The notes under the pieces: model-generated
What the model saw: the letters and a program-made list of their open reading frames with translations, nothing else
Told to the model about the DNA's origin: nothing
Database searches by the model: none
Made by a program: the position numbers and the translations under genes
Source: Zoogloea sp.
GTDB lineage: Bacteria > Pseudomonadota > Gammaproteobacteria > Burkholderiales > Rhodocyclaceae
Length of the DNA: 64,000 bases
Reading direction: 5' to 3'
Assembly: GCF_030157465.1 (NCBI RefSeq)
Contig: NZ_JAOAUU010000167.1
Span: 18,906 to 82,905, forward strand
Part shown: piece by piece, positions 18,909 through 30,156 of the stretch
Position numbering within the stretch: the stretch's first letter is position 1
How the letters are laid out: each line of letters begins with the position of its first letter

Positions 18909-19829
18909 TCAGAAGAAGCGGCGTAGATCCATGCCGGAATACATCGCGGCGACCTGGTCGGCGTAGCCGTTGTACATCAGGGTTTTGCGCTTGGTGAATT
19001 CACCGATGCGACGTTCGGTGGCCTGGCTCCAGCGCGGGTGGTCCACGTCCGGATTGACGTTGGAGTAGAAACCGTACTCCGACGGGCCGGCCTTCATCCA
19101 GGCGGTGACGGGCTGTTTTTCCAGGAGGCGGATGGCAACGATGGATTTGCCGCTCTTGAAACCGTATTTCCACGGCACGACCAGGCGCACCGGCGCGCCG
19201 TTCTGCACCGGCAGCACGTCGCCGTAAAGGCCGACGGCAAGGAGCGTGAGCGGGTGGCGGGCTTCGTCGAGGCGCAGGCCTTCGGTGTAGGGCCAGTCGA
19301 GCACACCACGGGTCATGGTGGTCTTGTCGTAGTGGGAAACGAATTCCACGTATTTGGCGCTGCCCTGCGGATCGGCCTGTTTGAGCAGCGTGGCCAGCGG
19401 AATGCCGACCCACGGAATGACCATCGACCAGCCCTCGACGCAGCGCATGCGGTAGATGCGTTCTTCGAGCGGGGCGAGCTTGAGGATTTCCTCGATACCG
19501 AAGGTGCGCGGCTTGTTGACCAGGCCCTCGATGCGAAGCTGCCATGGCGCAGGTTTGAGGCGATGGGTGTTCTCGGCCGGGTCGGATTTGTCGGTACCGA
19601 GTTCGTAGAAGTTGTTGTAAGTGGTAACGGCCTTGCGTGAAGTCTGGCCTTCGGCGGTGCTCAGCGGGCTGGCCACGAGCGGGCCGAGGGCCGCGTGGGC
19701 ATGGCCGGCCGGCAGCGCGGTGGCGAGTGCCAGGCCGCCTGCCTGGGCGATGAAGCGGCGGCGTGCCCGGTAGACGTCCGGGGCGGTGATCTCGGAGGGC
19801 AGGATGTCGGCAGGGGAGCGGATCAGCAT
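18909..19829 (-). CDS. msrP: MsrP, molybdenum-dependent protein-Met-sulfoxide reductase
   Basis: Periplasmic molybdoenzyme that repairs oxidised methionines in envelope proteins. The 306-residue product has a twin-arginine signal ([15 protein letters not shown]), a sulfite-oxidase fold with the Mo-coordinating Cys in [15 protein letters not shown], and [15 protein letters not shown] further on. It is first in the msrPQ unit. Induction by hypochlorite stress is known in other species, but no regulator is encoded beside it here. Confidence 0.95.
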   Translation of the reverse strand: MLIRSPADILPSEITAPDVYRARRRFIAQAGGLALATALPAGHAHAALGPLVASPLSTAEGQTSRKAVTTYNNFYELGTDKSDPAENTHRLKPAPWQLRIEGLVNKPRTFGIEEILKLAPLEERIYRMRCVEGWSMVIPWVGIPLATLLKQADPQGSAKYVEFVSHYDKTTMTRGVLDWPYTEGLRLDEARHPLTLLAVGLYGDVLPVQNGAPVRLVVPWKYGFKSGKSIVAIRLLEKQPVTAWMKAGPSEYGFYSNVNPDVDHPRWSQATERRIGEFTKRKTLMYNGYADQVAAMYSGMDLRRFF

Positions 19830-20138
19830 GGCGGCGAGTCCAGTAAAGTGTGTGCTTTAGCGGTAGACGATACAGCGGCCCGGAAATTACGCAGGCGGCA
19901 GATTATTTTTCCGTCGGAGCGGCTTCGCTGCAGACCGCATTCCTGCCGGATCGTTTCGTATTGCGTCGGCGGGCTTGCTGCCGCGGTTTGCGCCTAGCAG
20001 GCGCCAAGCCGACTCTGCTAAACTCAGCGACTGTTCAAGGTCTTCCGCACGCTGCCGTCAAACCGGGTCTTGCCCAGTTCGGGATGCGCGTTTCGCGAGC
20101 CTGCATCCTTTCCCGCAAAGCCTGATTCCGGTTCCCCC
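19830..20138. other. Intergenic region between msrP and surE
   Basis: A 309-base gap between divergent genes that must carry both promoters. A TAAACT hexamer at 20019-20024 could be a -10 for surE, but no well-spaced -35 was found. I see no coding sequence or RNA gene. Confidence 0.35.
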
Positions 20139-20882
20139 ATGCGTATTCTGCTGAGCAACGACGACGGTTATTTTGCCCCCGGTCTTCAGGCCCTTGCTGC
20201 CGCCCTCTCCGATGTGGCCAAGATCGATGTAGTGGCGCCGGAGCGTGACCGCAGCGGCGCGAGCAATTCGCTCACGCTCGATCGTCCGCTGTCGCTGCGC
20301 AGGGCGGCCAGCGGTTTTCACTACGTCAATGGCACCCCCACCGATTGCGTGCATCTGGCTGTCACCGGCATGCTCGACGAGTTGCCGGACATGGTGGTGT
20401 CGGGCATCAACCATGGTGCCAACATGGGCGACGACACGATCTACTCGGGCACCGTCGCTGCGGCCACCGAAGGTTTTCTGCTCGGTGTGCCGGCCATCGC
20501 GATTTCCCTGGTTGCCAAGGGTGCGTCCGATTTTTCCGGCGCAGCGCGTATCGCCCGCGAGCTGGTCGAGCGTTATCAGCGCGATCCGGTACGCCAGCCC
20601 ACGCTGCTCAACGTCAATGTGCCCGACCTGCCCTTCGACCAGATCAAGGGCATCCGGGTGACCCGCCTCGGCAAGCGCCACAAGGCCGAGCCGGTGATCA
20701 AGTCCACGACGCCGCGCAACGAAACCGTTTATTGGGTCGGCGCGGCCGGCGGCGCGCAGGATGCCGGTGAGGGTACTGATTTTCATGCGGTGGCCAACGG
20801 CTACGTGTCGGTCACGCCGCTGCAGATCGACCTGACCCACGTCGGCCAGATCGCCGGCATTCGGGACTGGCTCGCCCAATGA
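20139..20882 (+). CDS. surE: 5'-nucleotidase SurE
   Basis: A metal-dependent nucleoside-monophosphate phosphatase implicated in stationary-phase survival. The 247-residue product begins [15 protein letters not shown], the hallmark metal-binding N-terminus, with [22 protein letters not shown] as the second active-site block. The ATG at 20139 is the family start; the ORF track extends 23 residues upstream. It leads the surE-pcm-nlpD-rpoS run conserved across beta- and gammaproteobacteria. Confidence 0.96.
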   Translation: MRILLSNDDGYFAPGLQALAAALSDVAKIDVVAPERDRSGASNSLTLDRPLSLRRAASGFHYVNGTPTDCVHLAVTGMLDELPDMVVSGINHGANMGDDTIYSGTVAAATEGFLLGVPAIAISLVAKGASDFSGAARIARELVERYQRDPVRQPTLLNVNVPDLPFDQIKGIRVTRLGKRHKAEPVIKSTTPRNETVYWVGAAGGAQDAGEGTDFHAVANGYVSVTPLQIDLTHVGQIAGIRDWLAQ

Positions 20883-21538
20883 CCAGCGAGGTTCTGCGGA
20901 CGGCCCTTGCAAGCTGCCAGCGGGCCCGGGCGCGAATGATCGAGCGCCTGCGCGAGCAGGGCGTGCGTGACGAGCGGGTGCTTGCCGCCATGATGGCGGT
21001 GCCGCGCCAGCTGTTCGTCGAGGAGGCCCTGGCCTCGCGCGCCTACGAAGACACGGCTTTGCCGCTCGGCCTGCAGCAGACCATCTCCCAGCCCTTCGTT
21101 GTGGCGCGGATGATTGAACTGCTGCGCGCCGGCCGCGAACTCGGCAAGACGCTCGAGGTGGGCACCGGCTGTGGCTACCAGGCCGCGGTGCTGTCCCATG
21201 TGGCCACCGAGGTGTATTCGGTCGAGCGCCTCCGCCCGCTGCTCGACCGGGCCCGGGCCAATCTGCGCCACCTGCGACTTCCCAACGTGCGCCTGAAACA
21301 TGCTGACGGTAGCGTTGGCCTGCCGGAAGCGGCGCCTTTCGATACGATCATTGTTGCTGCGGCTGCGCCCAAGGTGCCCCCCGCACTGACCGAACAACTC
21401 GCCGAAGGCGGGCGGCTGATCCTTCCGGTGGGCACCGCGGAGCAGCATCTCGTGCTCATAGAGCGCACGCCCCGCGGCTTCCGAGAAACACGCCTGAGTG
21501 CAGTGCGCTTCGTGCCGCTGTTGCCCGGCACTGAATGA
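20879..21538 (+). CDS. pcm: Protein-L-isoaspartate O-methyltransferase
   Basis: Repairs isoaspartyl damage in proteins using SAM. The 219-residue product has the family motifs [18 protein letters not shown], the SAM-binding [15 protein letters not shown] and [13 protein letters not shown]. It overlaps surE by four bases (ATGA). It is cytosolic and a stationary-phase maintenance enzyme, fitting its position upstream of rpoS. Confidence 0.96.
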   Translation: MTSEVLRTALASCQRARARMIERLREQGVRDERVLAAMMAVPRQLFVEEALASRAYEDTALPLGLQQTISQPFVVARMIELLRAGRELGKTLEVGTGCGYQAAVLSHVATEVYSVERLRPLLDRARANLRHLRLPNVRLKHADGSVGLPEAAPFDTIIVAAAAPKVPPALTEQLAEGGRLILPVGTAEQHLVLIERTPRGFRETRLSAVRFVPLLPGTE

Positions 21539-21552
21539 TTGACCCCTAACGA

Positions 21553-22569
21553 ATGATGTTGTCCCGTTTCAGCCTCGCCAGCGTCCTGATCGCCCTTTCC
21601 GTGGCCGGTTGTGTCACCAAGTCGCCCGCCCCGGTCAGCGAGCGGGTTCGTCCCGGCGCCCCGGCGCAGGCAGACGCTCCGGCCGAGCCGCCGCGCGTTG
21701 CGCGTCCCGGCTACTACATCGTCAAGCCTGGCGACACACTCATCCGCATCGCGCTTGACCAGGGCCAGAGCTACCGCGACATCGCCACCTGGAGCGGGCT
21801 GGAGAACCCCAACCTGATTGAGGTCGGGCAGGAACTGCGCGTTCGCCCGCCCGAATCCCGGGCTGTTGCACGGCCGGTAAATGGCAACTCGGGCGTTGAA
21901 GTGCGTCCGGTGGTGCAGCCAGGCAGCGTGGCGGTTGCGGTGCCGGCCGACGGGCTGCGTCGCGAGCCCAGGGGCGGCAAACTGCCGTATTCCGAGCAGG
22001 CCTGGGCTCAGGCCCAGAAGCCCGAGGCGCCGGTGGTGGTGGCCAAGGTGGAGCCGAAGCCGGAACTCAAGCCCGAGCCGAAATCCGAACCCAAGCCCGA
22101 TGTGAAGCCCGATGCGAAAGCCGACGGCAAGATCGTGGCCAAGCCTGACGCGAAGGCCGAGCCCGTCAAGACCGAGCCCGCGAAGCCTGCAAACGGCGAC
22201 GACAAGATCGAGTGGGGCTGGCCGGCTTCCGGCAAGGTCATTGCCGGTTTCAACGAAACCTCCAGCAAGGGTGTCGACCTCTCCGGCAAGCCGGGCGACC
22301 CGGTGCTGGCTGCCGCTGGCGGCAGGGTTGTTTATGCCGGTACGGGTCTGCGCGGATATGGCAAACTCGTGATCGTCAAACACGACAACAGTTTTCTCAG
22401 TGCCTACGCCCACAACCAGAGCCTGCTGGTCAAGGAAGGCCAGGCGGTGAGCAAGGGCCAGAAGATCGCCGAGCTGGGCGATACGGACAGTGACCGTCCC
22501 AAGCTGCACTTCGAGATTCGCAGGCAGGGCAAGCCGGTCGATCCGGGCAAGTACCTGCCGTCCCGCTGA
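21553..22569 (+). CDS. nlpD: NlpD-type lipoprotein, LysM and degenerate LytM domains
   Basis: 338 residues: a lipoprotein signal with lipobox VAGC, a LysM domain near residues 55-100 (YYIVKPGDTLIRIA), a low-complexity linker of Lys-Pro-Glu/Asp repeats (~170-215), and a C-terminal LytM/M23 domain. The zinc ligands of active LytM are missing: the usual HxxxD is TSSKGVD here, and the HxH is KLHF. That is as in NlpD, which activates the amidase AmiC instead of cutting peptidoglycan itself. In other species rpoS promoters lie inside nlpD, which may apply here. Confidence 0.92.
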   Translation: MMLSRFSLASVLIALSVAGCVTKSPAPVSERVRPGAPAQADAPAEPPRVARPGYYIVKPGDTLIRIALDQGQSYRDIATWSGLENPNLIEVGQELRVRPPESRAVARPVNGNSGVEVRPVVQPGSVAVAVPADGLRREPRGGKLPYSEQAWAQAQKPEAPVVVAKVEPKPELKPEPKSEPKPDVKPDAKADGKIVAKPDAKAEPVKTEPAKPANGDDKIEWGWPASGKVIAGFNETSSKGVDLSGKPGDPVLAAAGGRVVYAGTGLRGYGKLVIVKHDNSFLSAYAHNQSLLVKEGQAVSKGQKIAELGDTDSDRPKLHFEIRRQGKPVDPGKYLPSR

Positions 22570-22718
22570 GTTTCGGGGGGCGGATGATGCGGTGCGGTGC
22601 TGGAATAAAATCAGTAACACACCGGACACCCCGTGGCAGGGGGTGATGAGTAAAGTCCGGAAAGGCGCGGTGCCTTACCGGCCCGCCTGTATTGTTCCGA
22701 TAACGCAGAGAGGGCTTC

Positions 22719-23654
22719 ATGTACGAACCGGCAGCGCCTGAAGAACTGGATAGCACCGAACCGGACCTGCCCCCGGAGGTCGAGGTTTTCCTCGAAGCGC
22801 CGGCACCCTCGGTCGATTCCGACTTTCTCGGTGATGTCACCCAGCTTTATCTGAACGAAATCGGCGCCAACCCGCTGCTGACCGCCGAAGAAGAGCTGGC
22901 CCTGTCACGCAAGGTTCGCGAAGGCAATTTTGCGGCGCGCCAGAAGATGATCGAGCGCAACCTGCGCCTCGTCGTCAATATTGCCAAGCATTATCTCAAT
23001 CGTGGCATACCGCTTCTCGACCTCGTCGAGGAGGGCAATCTGGGTCTGATCCACGCCCTCGAAAAGTTCGATCCGGAACGCGGCTTCCGTTTTTCCACCT
23101 ATGCCACGTGGTGGATTCGCCAGAATATCGAGCGGGCGATCATGAACCAGTCGCGCACCATCCGCCTGCCGGTGCACGTGGTGAAGGAGCTCAACCAGGT
23201 GCTGCGCTGCCAGCGTCAGCTTGAAGCTGCCAGCAACGGCGATACCAGCATCGAAGACGTGGCCCGCCGGCTTGATCGTTCGGTGGCCGATGTGCGTGCC
23301 ATCCTCGCCCTCAACGAGCACACCGCGTCCCTCGACGCACCGCTGGATATCGATCCCAGCCTGTCCATCGGCGAATCCCTTGCCGATGATTCCGCCGATA
23401 CGCCCGATGTCCAGATCCACGATCTCGAAGTGGGTAACCTGGTGCGGGACTGGATCAACCAGCTGAACGAAAAGCAGCGCATGGTCATCCGCCATCGCTA
23501 CGGCATCGACGAGTGCGAGGTGCAGACCCTCGAGGAGCTGGCCGACAGCCTCGAACTGACCCGCGAACGGGTCCGTCAGATCCAGCTCGAAGCCCTTGGT
23601 CAGTTGCGCCGCATCATCAAGCGGCGGGGCGTGTCGAAGGATGTCCTGCTTTAG
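22719..23654 (+). CDS. rpoS: RNA polymerase sigma factor RpoS
   Basis: General-stress/stationary-phase sigma factor. The 311-residue product contains region 1.2 (DVTQLYLNEIGANPLLTAEEE), region 2 (MIERNLRLVVNIAKHYLNRG, then FSTYATWWIRQNIERAI), region 3 and region 4 with the -35-binding helix LELTRERVRQIQLEALGQLRR. It begins with an ATG after AGAGGG. It follows nlpD by 149 bases; that gap contains a C/G-rich inverted repeat (CACCCC...GGGGGTG) that may structure the leader, in line with the post-transcriptional control typical of rpoS. Confidence 0.97.
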   Translation: MYEPAAPEELDSTEPDLPPEVEVFLEAPAPSVDSDFLGDVTQLYLNEIGANPLLTAEEELALSRKVREGNFAARQKMIERNLRLVVNIAKHYLNRGIPLLDLVEEGNLGLIHALEKFDPERGFRFSTYATWWIRQNIERAIMNQSRTIRLPVHVVKELNQVLRCQRQLEAASNGDTSIEDVARRLDRSVADVRAILALNEHTASLDAPLDIDPSLSIGESLADDSADTPDVQIHDLEVGNLVRDWINQLNEKQRMVIRHRYGIDECEVQTLEELADSLELTRERVRQIQLEALGQLRRIIKRRGVSKDVLL

Positions 23655-23697
23655 CTCGCCGTCGCCCGCTCCAACAAAAGCCCCCGGAAGTCATCCC

Positions 23698-24048
23698 ATG
23701 AGCGAAACCGTTCGCGTGTATCACAACGCCCGTTGCAGCAAGAGCCGTAGCGCCTGCCAGTTGCTGGAGGGCAGGGGCGTGACGCTGGAAATCATCGAAT
23801 ACCTGAAAAGCCCCCCGAGCCGTGATGAACTGGCGGATGTGCTGAGAAAGCTGCGCATGTGTGCCGCTGACATCGTCCGCAAGGGCGAGGATGTTTTCAA
23901 ATCCGACTACGCGGGCCGCGAACTCAGCGAGGACGAATGGCTGGATGCGCTGGTGGCGCACCCCATTCTGATCGAACGGCCGATTGTCGTGCGTGGCGAG
24001 CGGGCGGTGATTGGTCGCCCGCCTGAAAAGGTGCTGGAACTCTTCTAG
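23698..24048 (+). CDS. arsC: ArsC-family arsenate reductase (glutaredoxin type)
   Basis: A 116-residue thioredoxin-fold protein of the ArsC family. VYHNARCSKSRSA holds the catalytic Cys, and HPILIERPIVV and AVIGRPPEKVLEL carry the arginines that bind the oxyanion in E. coli ArsC. There is no arsB or arsR nearby, so the in vivo role may be general (the YfgD-like subgroup). Its stop codon overlaps that of the convergent mltB gene within the four bases CTAG. Confidence 0.87.
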   Translation: MSETVRVYHNARCSKSRSACQLLEGRGVTLEIIEYLKSPPSRDELADVLRKLRMCAADIVRKGEDVFKSDYAGRELSEDEWLDALVAHPILIERPIVVRGERAVIGRPPEKVLELF

Positions 24049-25073
24049 CGCCTTGCCGAGGCCGCCGTCCTGGCGGCCTTTACCGCTTCACCCAGCTGGA
24101 ACACCGACATGGCGTAGAAGCTGCTGCGGTTGTAGCGGGTGATCACGTAGAAGTTCTGGTAACCAAGCCAGTATTCGCTGTCTTCGCCGGGTGTGACCAG
24201 TTCGATGAAGGCTGCCTTGCCGGCGGGTTCGGTGCCGTCGGCGGTCTTTACGCCGTGGCTGGCCAGGCTGGCGGCGTCGAAGTTCGGGTTGATGTCGTTG
24301 GCGATCAGCGGGGGCAGGTTGGCATCGGTGCCGATGCTGGCGAGCTTCGTCACCGGGGCGCCGGCTTCCCATCCGTGCATCTGCATGTAGCGGGCGACGC
24401 TCCCGATGGCGTCCTTCGGGCTGTTCAACAGGTCGATCTGGCCGTCGCCGTCAAAATCGACCGCGTAGTTACGAACGCTGCTGGGCAAAAACTGGGGCAG
24501 GCCGAGCGCACCGGCGTAGGAGCCCTGGTAGTCCAGCGGATCGCGGTGCTGTTCACGGGCCATCAGCAGCAGGTTTTCCAGCTCGCCACGAAAGAGTTCG
24601 GCACGCCTGGGGTAATCGAAGGCGAGCGTGGCCAGCGCGGAAACCGCCGAGAAATTGCCGGTGTTGCGTCCGTAGATGGTTTCGACGCCGATGATTCCGA
24701 CGATGATTTCTTCCGGCACACCGTATTTTTCGCTGGCCGCCCGGATCGTGTTCTGGTGACGATCCCAGAAAGCCACGCCGGCCTTGATGCGTACAGGTTC
24801 GATGAAACGACCGCGATAGCGCTGCCAGGAGCGCACGCCGACGGGGTCTTTGGGCGGCGAGATGTACTTGATCACCGACGGCAGGTATTCGGCGCGGCGG
24901 AAGATGAAGGTCAGGGCGTCCTTGTCGAAGCCGTGCTTTTGCTGCATTTCCTCGATGAACAGCTGGGCTTCCGGTCGGTCGGCGTAGCGTTGGGCTGCGT
25001 GGCTAGCGGTGGTTGCGAGCAGGCCGGCGAGCAGGGAGAGCGCGAGGCGCAGTCGGGGTGAGGCGGTTTTCAT
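24045..25073 (-). CDS. mltB: Lytic murein transglycosylase B
   Basis: Cleaves glycan strands of peptidoglycan, forming 1,6-anhydromuramyl ends. The 342-residue product has a signal peptide (ALSLLAGLLATTASHA) and a GH103 domain with catalytic Glu in GVETIYGRNTG, then GALGLPQFLPSSVRNYAVDFDGDG. The signal lacks a Cys lipobox, so it is probably soluble periplasmic. The ATG at 25073 overlaps the stop of the upstream transglutaminase-like gene (ATGA), making it the last gene of a four-gene operon. Confidence 0.92.
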   Translation of the reverse strand: MKTASPRLRLALSLLAGLLATTASHAAQRYADRPEAQLFIEEMQQKHGFDKDALTFIFRRAEYLPSVIKYISPPKDPVGVRSWQRYRGRFIEPVRIKAGVAFWDRHQNTIRAASEKYGVPEEIIVGIIGVETIYGRNTGNFSAVSALATLAFDYPRRAELFRGELENLLLMAREQHRDPLDYQGSYAGALGLPQFLPSSVRNYAVDFDGDGQIDLLNSPKDAIGSVARYMQMHGWEAGAPVTKLASIGTDANLPPLIANDINPNFDAASLASHGVKTADGTEPAGKAAFIELVTPGEDSEYWLGYQNFYVITRYNRSSFYAMSVFQLGEAVKAARTAASARR

Positions 25074-27007
25074 CGGGGACGGAAATTCTTGATGGAGTGG
25101 TGGAAGCGTCGGCTTTGAAGCGGATCTGCGGTGGCTGGGCCGTAGCGCAGGCGGGCGTAGTCGGTGGCGAGGGAGGTGAGTGTTTCGGCCAGGTCGGGAC
25201 GTTGGCGGGCGAGGCGGTGCGCGTAATCGAGCGGCCCTTCCCAGGCGTCGCGAGGCAAACCGATGCTGGCGAGGCGCCGGCAAAGCAGGGCCCAGCTGCG
25301 GTCGATGGCGTCGGCCGAACTGCGCCTGCGCAGCGCCCAGAGGGTGAGCCCGCCCATCACGATGAGGCTGCCTCCGCCCATGAGCGCGGTGAGGGTTTGC
25401 CAGTCGGGTTGGCCAAAGCCGAGGCCGCTGAGCAACTCTTTTTGGCGCGCGGGATTGTACCCGAGAACCCATTGGTTCCAGCTGTTGTTGAGGGCGTCGA
25501 GACGGTTGCGCAGGCCGTGCAGCCAGGCCAGGTCGGCCCTCAGCATGAGCGGCAGGCGGGTGCTGTCGGGCAGGGCCGCGGCGAGCCCGTTTTCAATGCG
25601 CTGGGGCGCGCTGGCCGCCGTGGGGTCGATGCGAATCCAGCCGCGCCCGGGGAGCCAGGCTTCGGTCCAGGCGTGGGCGTCGGATTGGCGGATGACGAGG
25701 GTGCCGTCCACCGGGTTGATCTCGCCGCCCTGGTAGCCCGTTACGACCCGGGCCGGGATGCCGGCGGCGCGTAGCGTAACAACGAACGCTGCGGCGAAGT
25801 GCTCGCAAAAGCCCTGTTTTGTGTCGAACAGGAAGCTATCCACGTCGTCGCGGCCGAGGGGCGCGGGCTCGAGGGTGTAGCTGAGCCGGCTCTGGCGGAA
25901 GTGGGCGATGGCGAGGGCTGGAATGTCCGCCGGGTTTTTTGCTTCGGCGCGCAGGCGCTGGCCGAGTTCGCGGGTGCGCGGATTGAAGCCCGGTGGCAGC
26001 GCAAGCGCCGCGCGCAGGTTGAACACGGTTTCTTCCACGCCAACCGGCGTGTGCGGATAGGACAGCAGCGTGACGCGCTGGCGGTTCTGCACCGGCTCGC
26101 GGGCCAGAAGCTGGTAGTCGTCGGTAAAGCGCAGGCCGGGTGTGGCCGCGGGAAAATCCAGCGCCAGCAGCCAGTGATTGTTGTGGGCTTCGAGGGTCAG
26201 CGTGTAGGGGTAGGCGATGCCCTGCGGGCGGTAGGCGGGCTGCTCGCCGCTGCGCAGCGGGCCGCTGCGCCAGGTGTGGCCGTCGAAGCGGGTCAGTACC
26301 GGTCCGCGCCAGTAGCGCTCGGCGGGGGGCGGTGGATCGCCTTCGAAGCGGGCCCGGAAGGCGATGGCGCCGGATTCGCCGAGCCGTGCAAAATCGCCCG
26401 GCGCCATGCTGTCGGAAAGCCCTCCAACCCGGTTGTAGGCATCCGCCGGCAAACCCCACAGCGGCCCCTGCACCCGCGGGAACAGCACGAACAGCACGAG
26501 CATCAGCGGCAGGCCTTGCAGTATCAGCCGGGCCGCCGCAAGGGCGCGGGCCCTGGGCGGCTCGGCGAAACCCTGCAGCGCCAGCAGGCTGGCGACGGTG
26601 GTGATCGTGCCGATAAAGGCCAGTGCGGCGATTGCCATGTTCTGCTGGTAGAGAAATTGCCCAAGCTGCATAAAGAAGCACAGCAGCACCACGGCCCGGC
26701 CATCGCGAACGCTGCGGGTTTCGAGGAGCTTGAGGCTGAGCAGTCCGGCCAGCAGGGCGATGCCGGGTTCCTTGCCGAAGAGGTGGTGAAACTCGATAAG
26801 CACGATCGCCACGATGGTGGCCGCCAGCGCCATCAGCAGGGCGCGGTGGGGCAGCGCCCGGCCGCCATGGACAAGAGTGCCGCGCCACGCGAGCAGCAGC
26901 GTGCAGATGGCGGAGAGGGCCAGTGGCAGGTGCGCTGTGTGGGGCAGGAGCGTGATTGCCGCGCTGGCCATCAGCCAGCCGGCCTGATCAGGGCGCAGGC
27001 TGCTCAT
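25070..27007 (-). CDS. TgpA-like transglutaminase membrane protein (DUF3488)
   Basis: 645 residues: about six N-terminal membrane helices (DUF3488), a periplasmic transglutaminase-like domain, then one more helix (LMGGGSLIVMGGLTLWAL) and a cytosolic tail (DUF4129-like). The papain-type triad is intact: Cys in TKQGFCEHFAAAF, His in SDAHAWTEAWL, Asp in WIRIDPTAA. P. aeruginosa TgpA is the characterised relative and is essential there. The start MSSLRPDQAGW at 27007 overlaps the end of the DUF58 gene by 20 bases. Confidence 0.9.
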   Translation of the reverse strand: MSSLRPDQAGWLMASAAITLLPHTAHLPLALSAICTLLLAWRGTLVHGGRALPHRALLMALAATIVAIVLIEFHHLFGKEPGIALLAGLLSLKLLETRSVRDGRAVVLLCFFMQLGQFLYQQNMAIAALAFIGTITTVASLLALQGFAEPPRARALAAARLILQGLPLMLVLFVLFPRVQGPLWGLPADAYNRVGGLSDSMAPGDFARLGESGAIAFRARFEGDPPPPAERYWRGPVLTRFDGHTWRSGPLRSGEQPAYRPQGIAYPYTLTLEAHNNHWLLALDFPAATPGLRFTDDYQLLAREPVQNRQRVTLLSYPHTPVGVEETVFNLRAALALPPGFNPRTRELGQRLRAEAKNPADIPALAIAHFRQSRLSYTLEPAPLGRDDVDSFLFDTKQGFCEHFAAAFVVTLRAAGIPARVVTGYQGGEINPVDGTLVIRQSDAHAWTEAWLPGRGWIRIDPTAASAPQRIENGLAAALPDSTRLPLMLRADLAWLHGLRNRLDALNNSWNQWVLGYNPARQKELLSGLGFGQPDWQTLTALMGGGSLIVMGGLTLWALRRRSSADAIDRSWALLCRRLASIGLPRDAWEGPLDYAHRLARQRPDLAETLTSLATDYARLRYGPATADPLQSRRFHHSIKNFRPR

Positions 27008-27973
27008 CGGAGGCTCCGAACAGGGCGAGGGCGCTGAGACAGGCGTGGCGGTGGGCGGCTCCGCGGGCCGGGTGGAATTCCGTGCCGGGCAGGCGCAGGC
27101 CGTAATCGACGCCGCTTGCGTCGGCGTCGATGACCCAGCGGGCAAGTCGTGACAGGCGGGCGTCCAGGCCGAGGTTCGCCGGCAGTCCCTGCCAGTCGAG
27201 CCACACCGATTGACTGCCGGCCCCGGCAAATTGCTTGGTGCGCCACGGCCCGCCACGGGCGACGCTCTTCCATGCCACGTGGCGCGGCGAATCAGCCGGC
27301 TGGTGGTGGCGCAGGCCGGCGAAATCGTCCTGCCCGTGGCCGTGCGCGCCGGGGCCTGGCCGAGTGTCGTCGCCGAAGGGAAGCGGCGGCGCATCGGTTT
27401 CGGGGGCCGGATAGACGAGGCAGCGCAAGTCCGGCTGAAACAGGCTCCAGGCGCGGATCAGCCCCAGTGGATGGCGGGTTTCGAGGCTGAGCCGCGGAAG
27501 TCTCAGCCAGCCGCGGGTGGTGGCGGGAATGATGATTTCCTGCGTGCTTGTGCTCTCGGGCAGGAGGCTGAACGGTGGCGCGCGCAGGGTTGGCGACCGG
27601 GTGGGAAACAGCTCGAGGCCGAGGCGCGGGCGCAGGCTGGCGTTGTGCAGCAGGATGCTGAAGTGCGCCGGGCTGCCGCAGAAGACGGCCTCACTGCGAC
27701 CCGGCGAAATCGCAAGATCCACAAGGTTGCGAAAGGCGTGGTGGATGCTGATCCACGCCACGCTGCCGATCAGGAAGGTGAGGCCGAAGCCGAGGCTCAG
27801 GGCGTAGTTGATCGAGGCCAGCAGCATCACCAGCAGCGTGAGCCCCAGCGCCAGCCCGAAGCCGGTGGGCAGCACGAAAATGCGCCTTTGCCCCAGGCGG
27901 ATCGGCGCGGGCTCGGGGCCGCCGACGCGGAACAGCCAGCGCTGCAGGCGAACGCGGATGCCGGCCAGCGTCA

Positions 27974-27974
<1 letters not shown>
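26988..27974 (-). CDS. DUF58 domain protein
   Basis: 328 residues. Two N-terminal membrane helices (LPTGFGLALGLTLLVMLL and LGFGLTFLIGSVAWIS) precede a beta-rich region and the DUF58 signature FAGLRHHQPADSPRHVAWKS. DUF58 proteins are von Willebrand A-like partners of MoxR ATPases. The TGATG junction with moxR (one-base overlap) and the 20-base overlap with the TgpA-like gene mark a coupled unit. Confidence 0.88.
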
Positions 27975-28891
<917 letters not shown>

Positions 28892-29069
28892 GGCGCAGGC
28901 TTTTTTCAGGGGCGGGTTAAGTGGATAATGATTCCACAACAGCATGTCAGGCACCGGTTTCCGGGCAAGTCTCCATATGCATGGAGTCTGTGCAGGTAAT
29001 CGGGTTCGCCTGGCAATGTGACAATCGACGCGCAAAAACGACGTATCGTGAGAGGGTAGGGGAGAGTTT

Positions 29070-29996
29070 ATGACGAGTACCGCATTCATCACACACCGTG
29101 ACTGCTGGCTGCACAACATGGGTGAGCATCACCCGGAATCGCCCGAAAGGCTTGCAGCGATCAACGATCGTTTGATCGCTGCCGGGCTTGATATGTATCT
29201 TTCGTTCCACGATGCCCCGCTGGCAACGGTCGATCAGGTTGCCCGTGCCCACCCCCGCGAGCACGTCGAGGAGCTTCTGGCCAGTGTGCCCGAGCATGGT
29301 ATCCGCCACCTCGATCCGGACACCGCGGTCTGCCCGAGTTCGATGAAGGCGGCTCTCCGCTCCGCCGGGGCCGGCATCCTCGCAACCGATCTGGTGATGT
29401 CGGGTGAAGTCGAGAATGCCTTCTGCGCCATCCGCCCGCCCGGCCATCATGCCGAGGCAGCCAAGGCGATGGGCTTCTGCTTTTTCAACAACGTGGCGGT
29501 TGCGGCCCGCCATGCCCTCGAAGAACACGGACTCAAGCGTGTCGCGATTGTCGATTTCGATGTTCACCACGGCAACGGAACCGAGGACATCTTCAAGGAC
29601 GATCCCCGCGTGCTGATGGTCAGTATCTTCCAGCATCCGTTCTATCCCTACAGCGGCGCCGACAACCCGGCTCCCAACATGGTCAACGTGCCGATCAAGG
29701 CCTGCTCGCGGGGTGACGTTTTCCGCGAGATCGTCACGAACATCTGGATGCCGGCCCTGCGCAATCACGAGCCGGAAATGATCTTCATCTCCGCCGGCTT
29801 CGATGCGCACTACGAAGATGACATGGGCTCGCTGGGCCTCGTCGAGGCCGATTACATGTGGGTCACCGAGCAGCTCAAGAAGGTGGCGGCCGAATCGTCC
29901 GGCCGGCGCATCGTGTCGATGCTCGAAGGCGGTTACTCGCTATCGTCTCTCGCGCGCAGCGTCGTGGCCCATATCAAGACCCTGGCAGATCTCTGA
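29070..29996 (+). CDS. Histone-deacetylase-like amidohydrolase
   Basis: A 308-residue class II-type deacetylase/acetylpolyamine amidohydrolase. The zinc site is visible: Asp and His in [15 protein letters not shown] and Asp in [12 protein letters not shown]; the catalytic His pair is in RPPGHHAE, and the C-terminal Gly-rich loop is [12 protein letters not shown]. It starts with ATG after GGGGAG. In bacteria these act on acetylated small molecules or proteins; the substrate is not predictable here. It is divergent from the moxR operon. Confidence 0.9.
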   Translation: MTSTAFITHRDCWLHNMGEHHPESPERLAAINDRLIAAGLDMYLSFHDAPLATVDQVARAHPREHVEELLASVPEHGIRHLDPDTAVCPSSMKAALRSAGAGILATDLVMSGEVENAFCAIRPPGHHAEAAKAMGFCFFNNVAVAARHALEEHGLKRVAIVDFDVHHGNGTEDIFKDDPRVLMVSIFQHPFYPYSGADNPAPNMVNVPIKACSRGDVFREIVTNIWMPALRNHEPEMIFISAGFDAHYEDDMGSLGLVEADYMWVTEQLKKVAAESSGRRIVSMLEGGYSLSSLARSVVAHIKTLADL

Positions 29997-30120
29997 TGTT
30001 CGTTGCGACCGGCTCCGCGTTTGCGGTGCCGGCGCTTTCTTCGATACCCGTTTGTGCCCTGTTCCTCCGGCTTTTCGTAACGGTACTTTGCATCCGTCTA
30101 GCCTTGCGGAAGTGATTGGG

Positions 30121-30126
30121 TACAAT
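30121..30126 (+). promoter_or_regulatory. Candidate -10 element upstream of dapA
   Basis: TACAAT lies 31 bases before the dapA ATG. I did not find a -35 hexamer at the right distance, so this is a weak call. Confidence 0.3.
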
Positions 30127-30156
30127 AGCCATCTTTACCTCTTTTCCCGACAGCCC

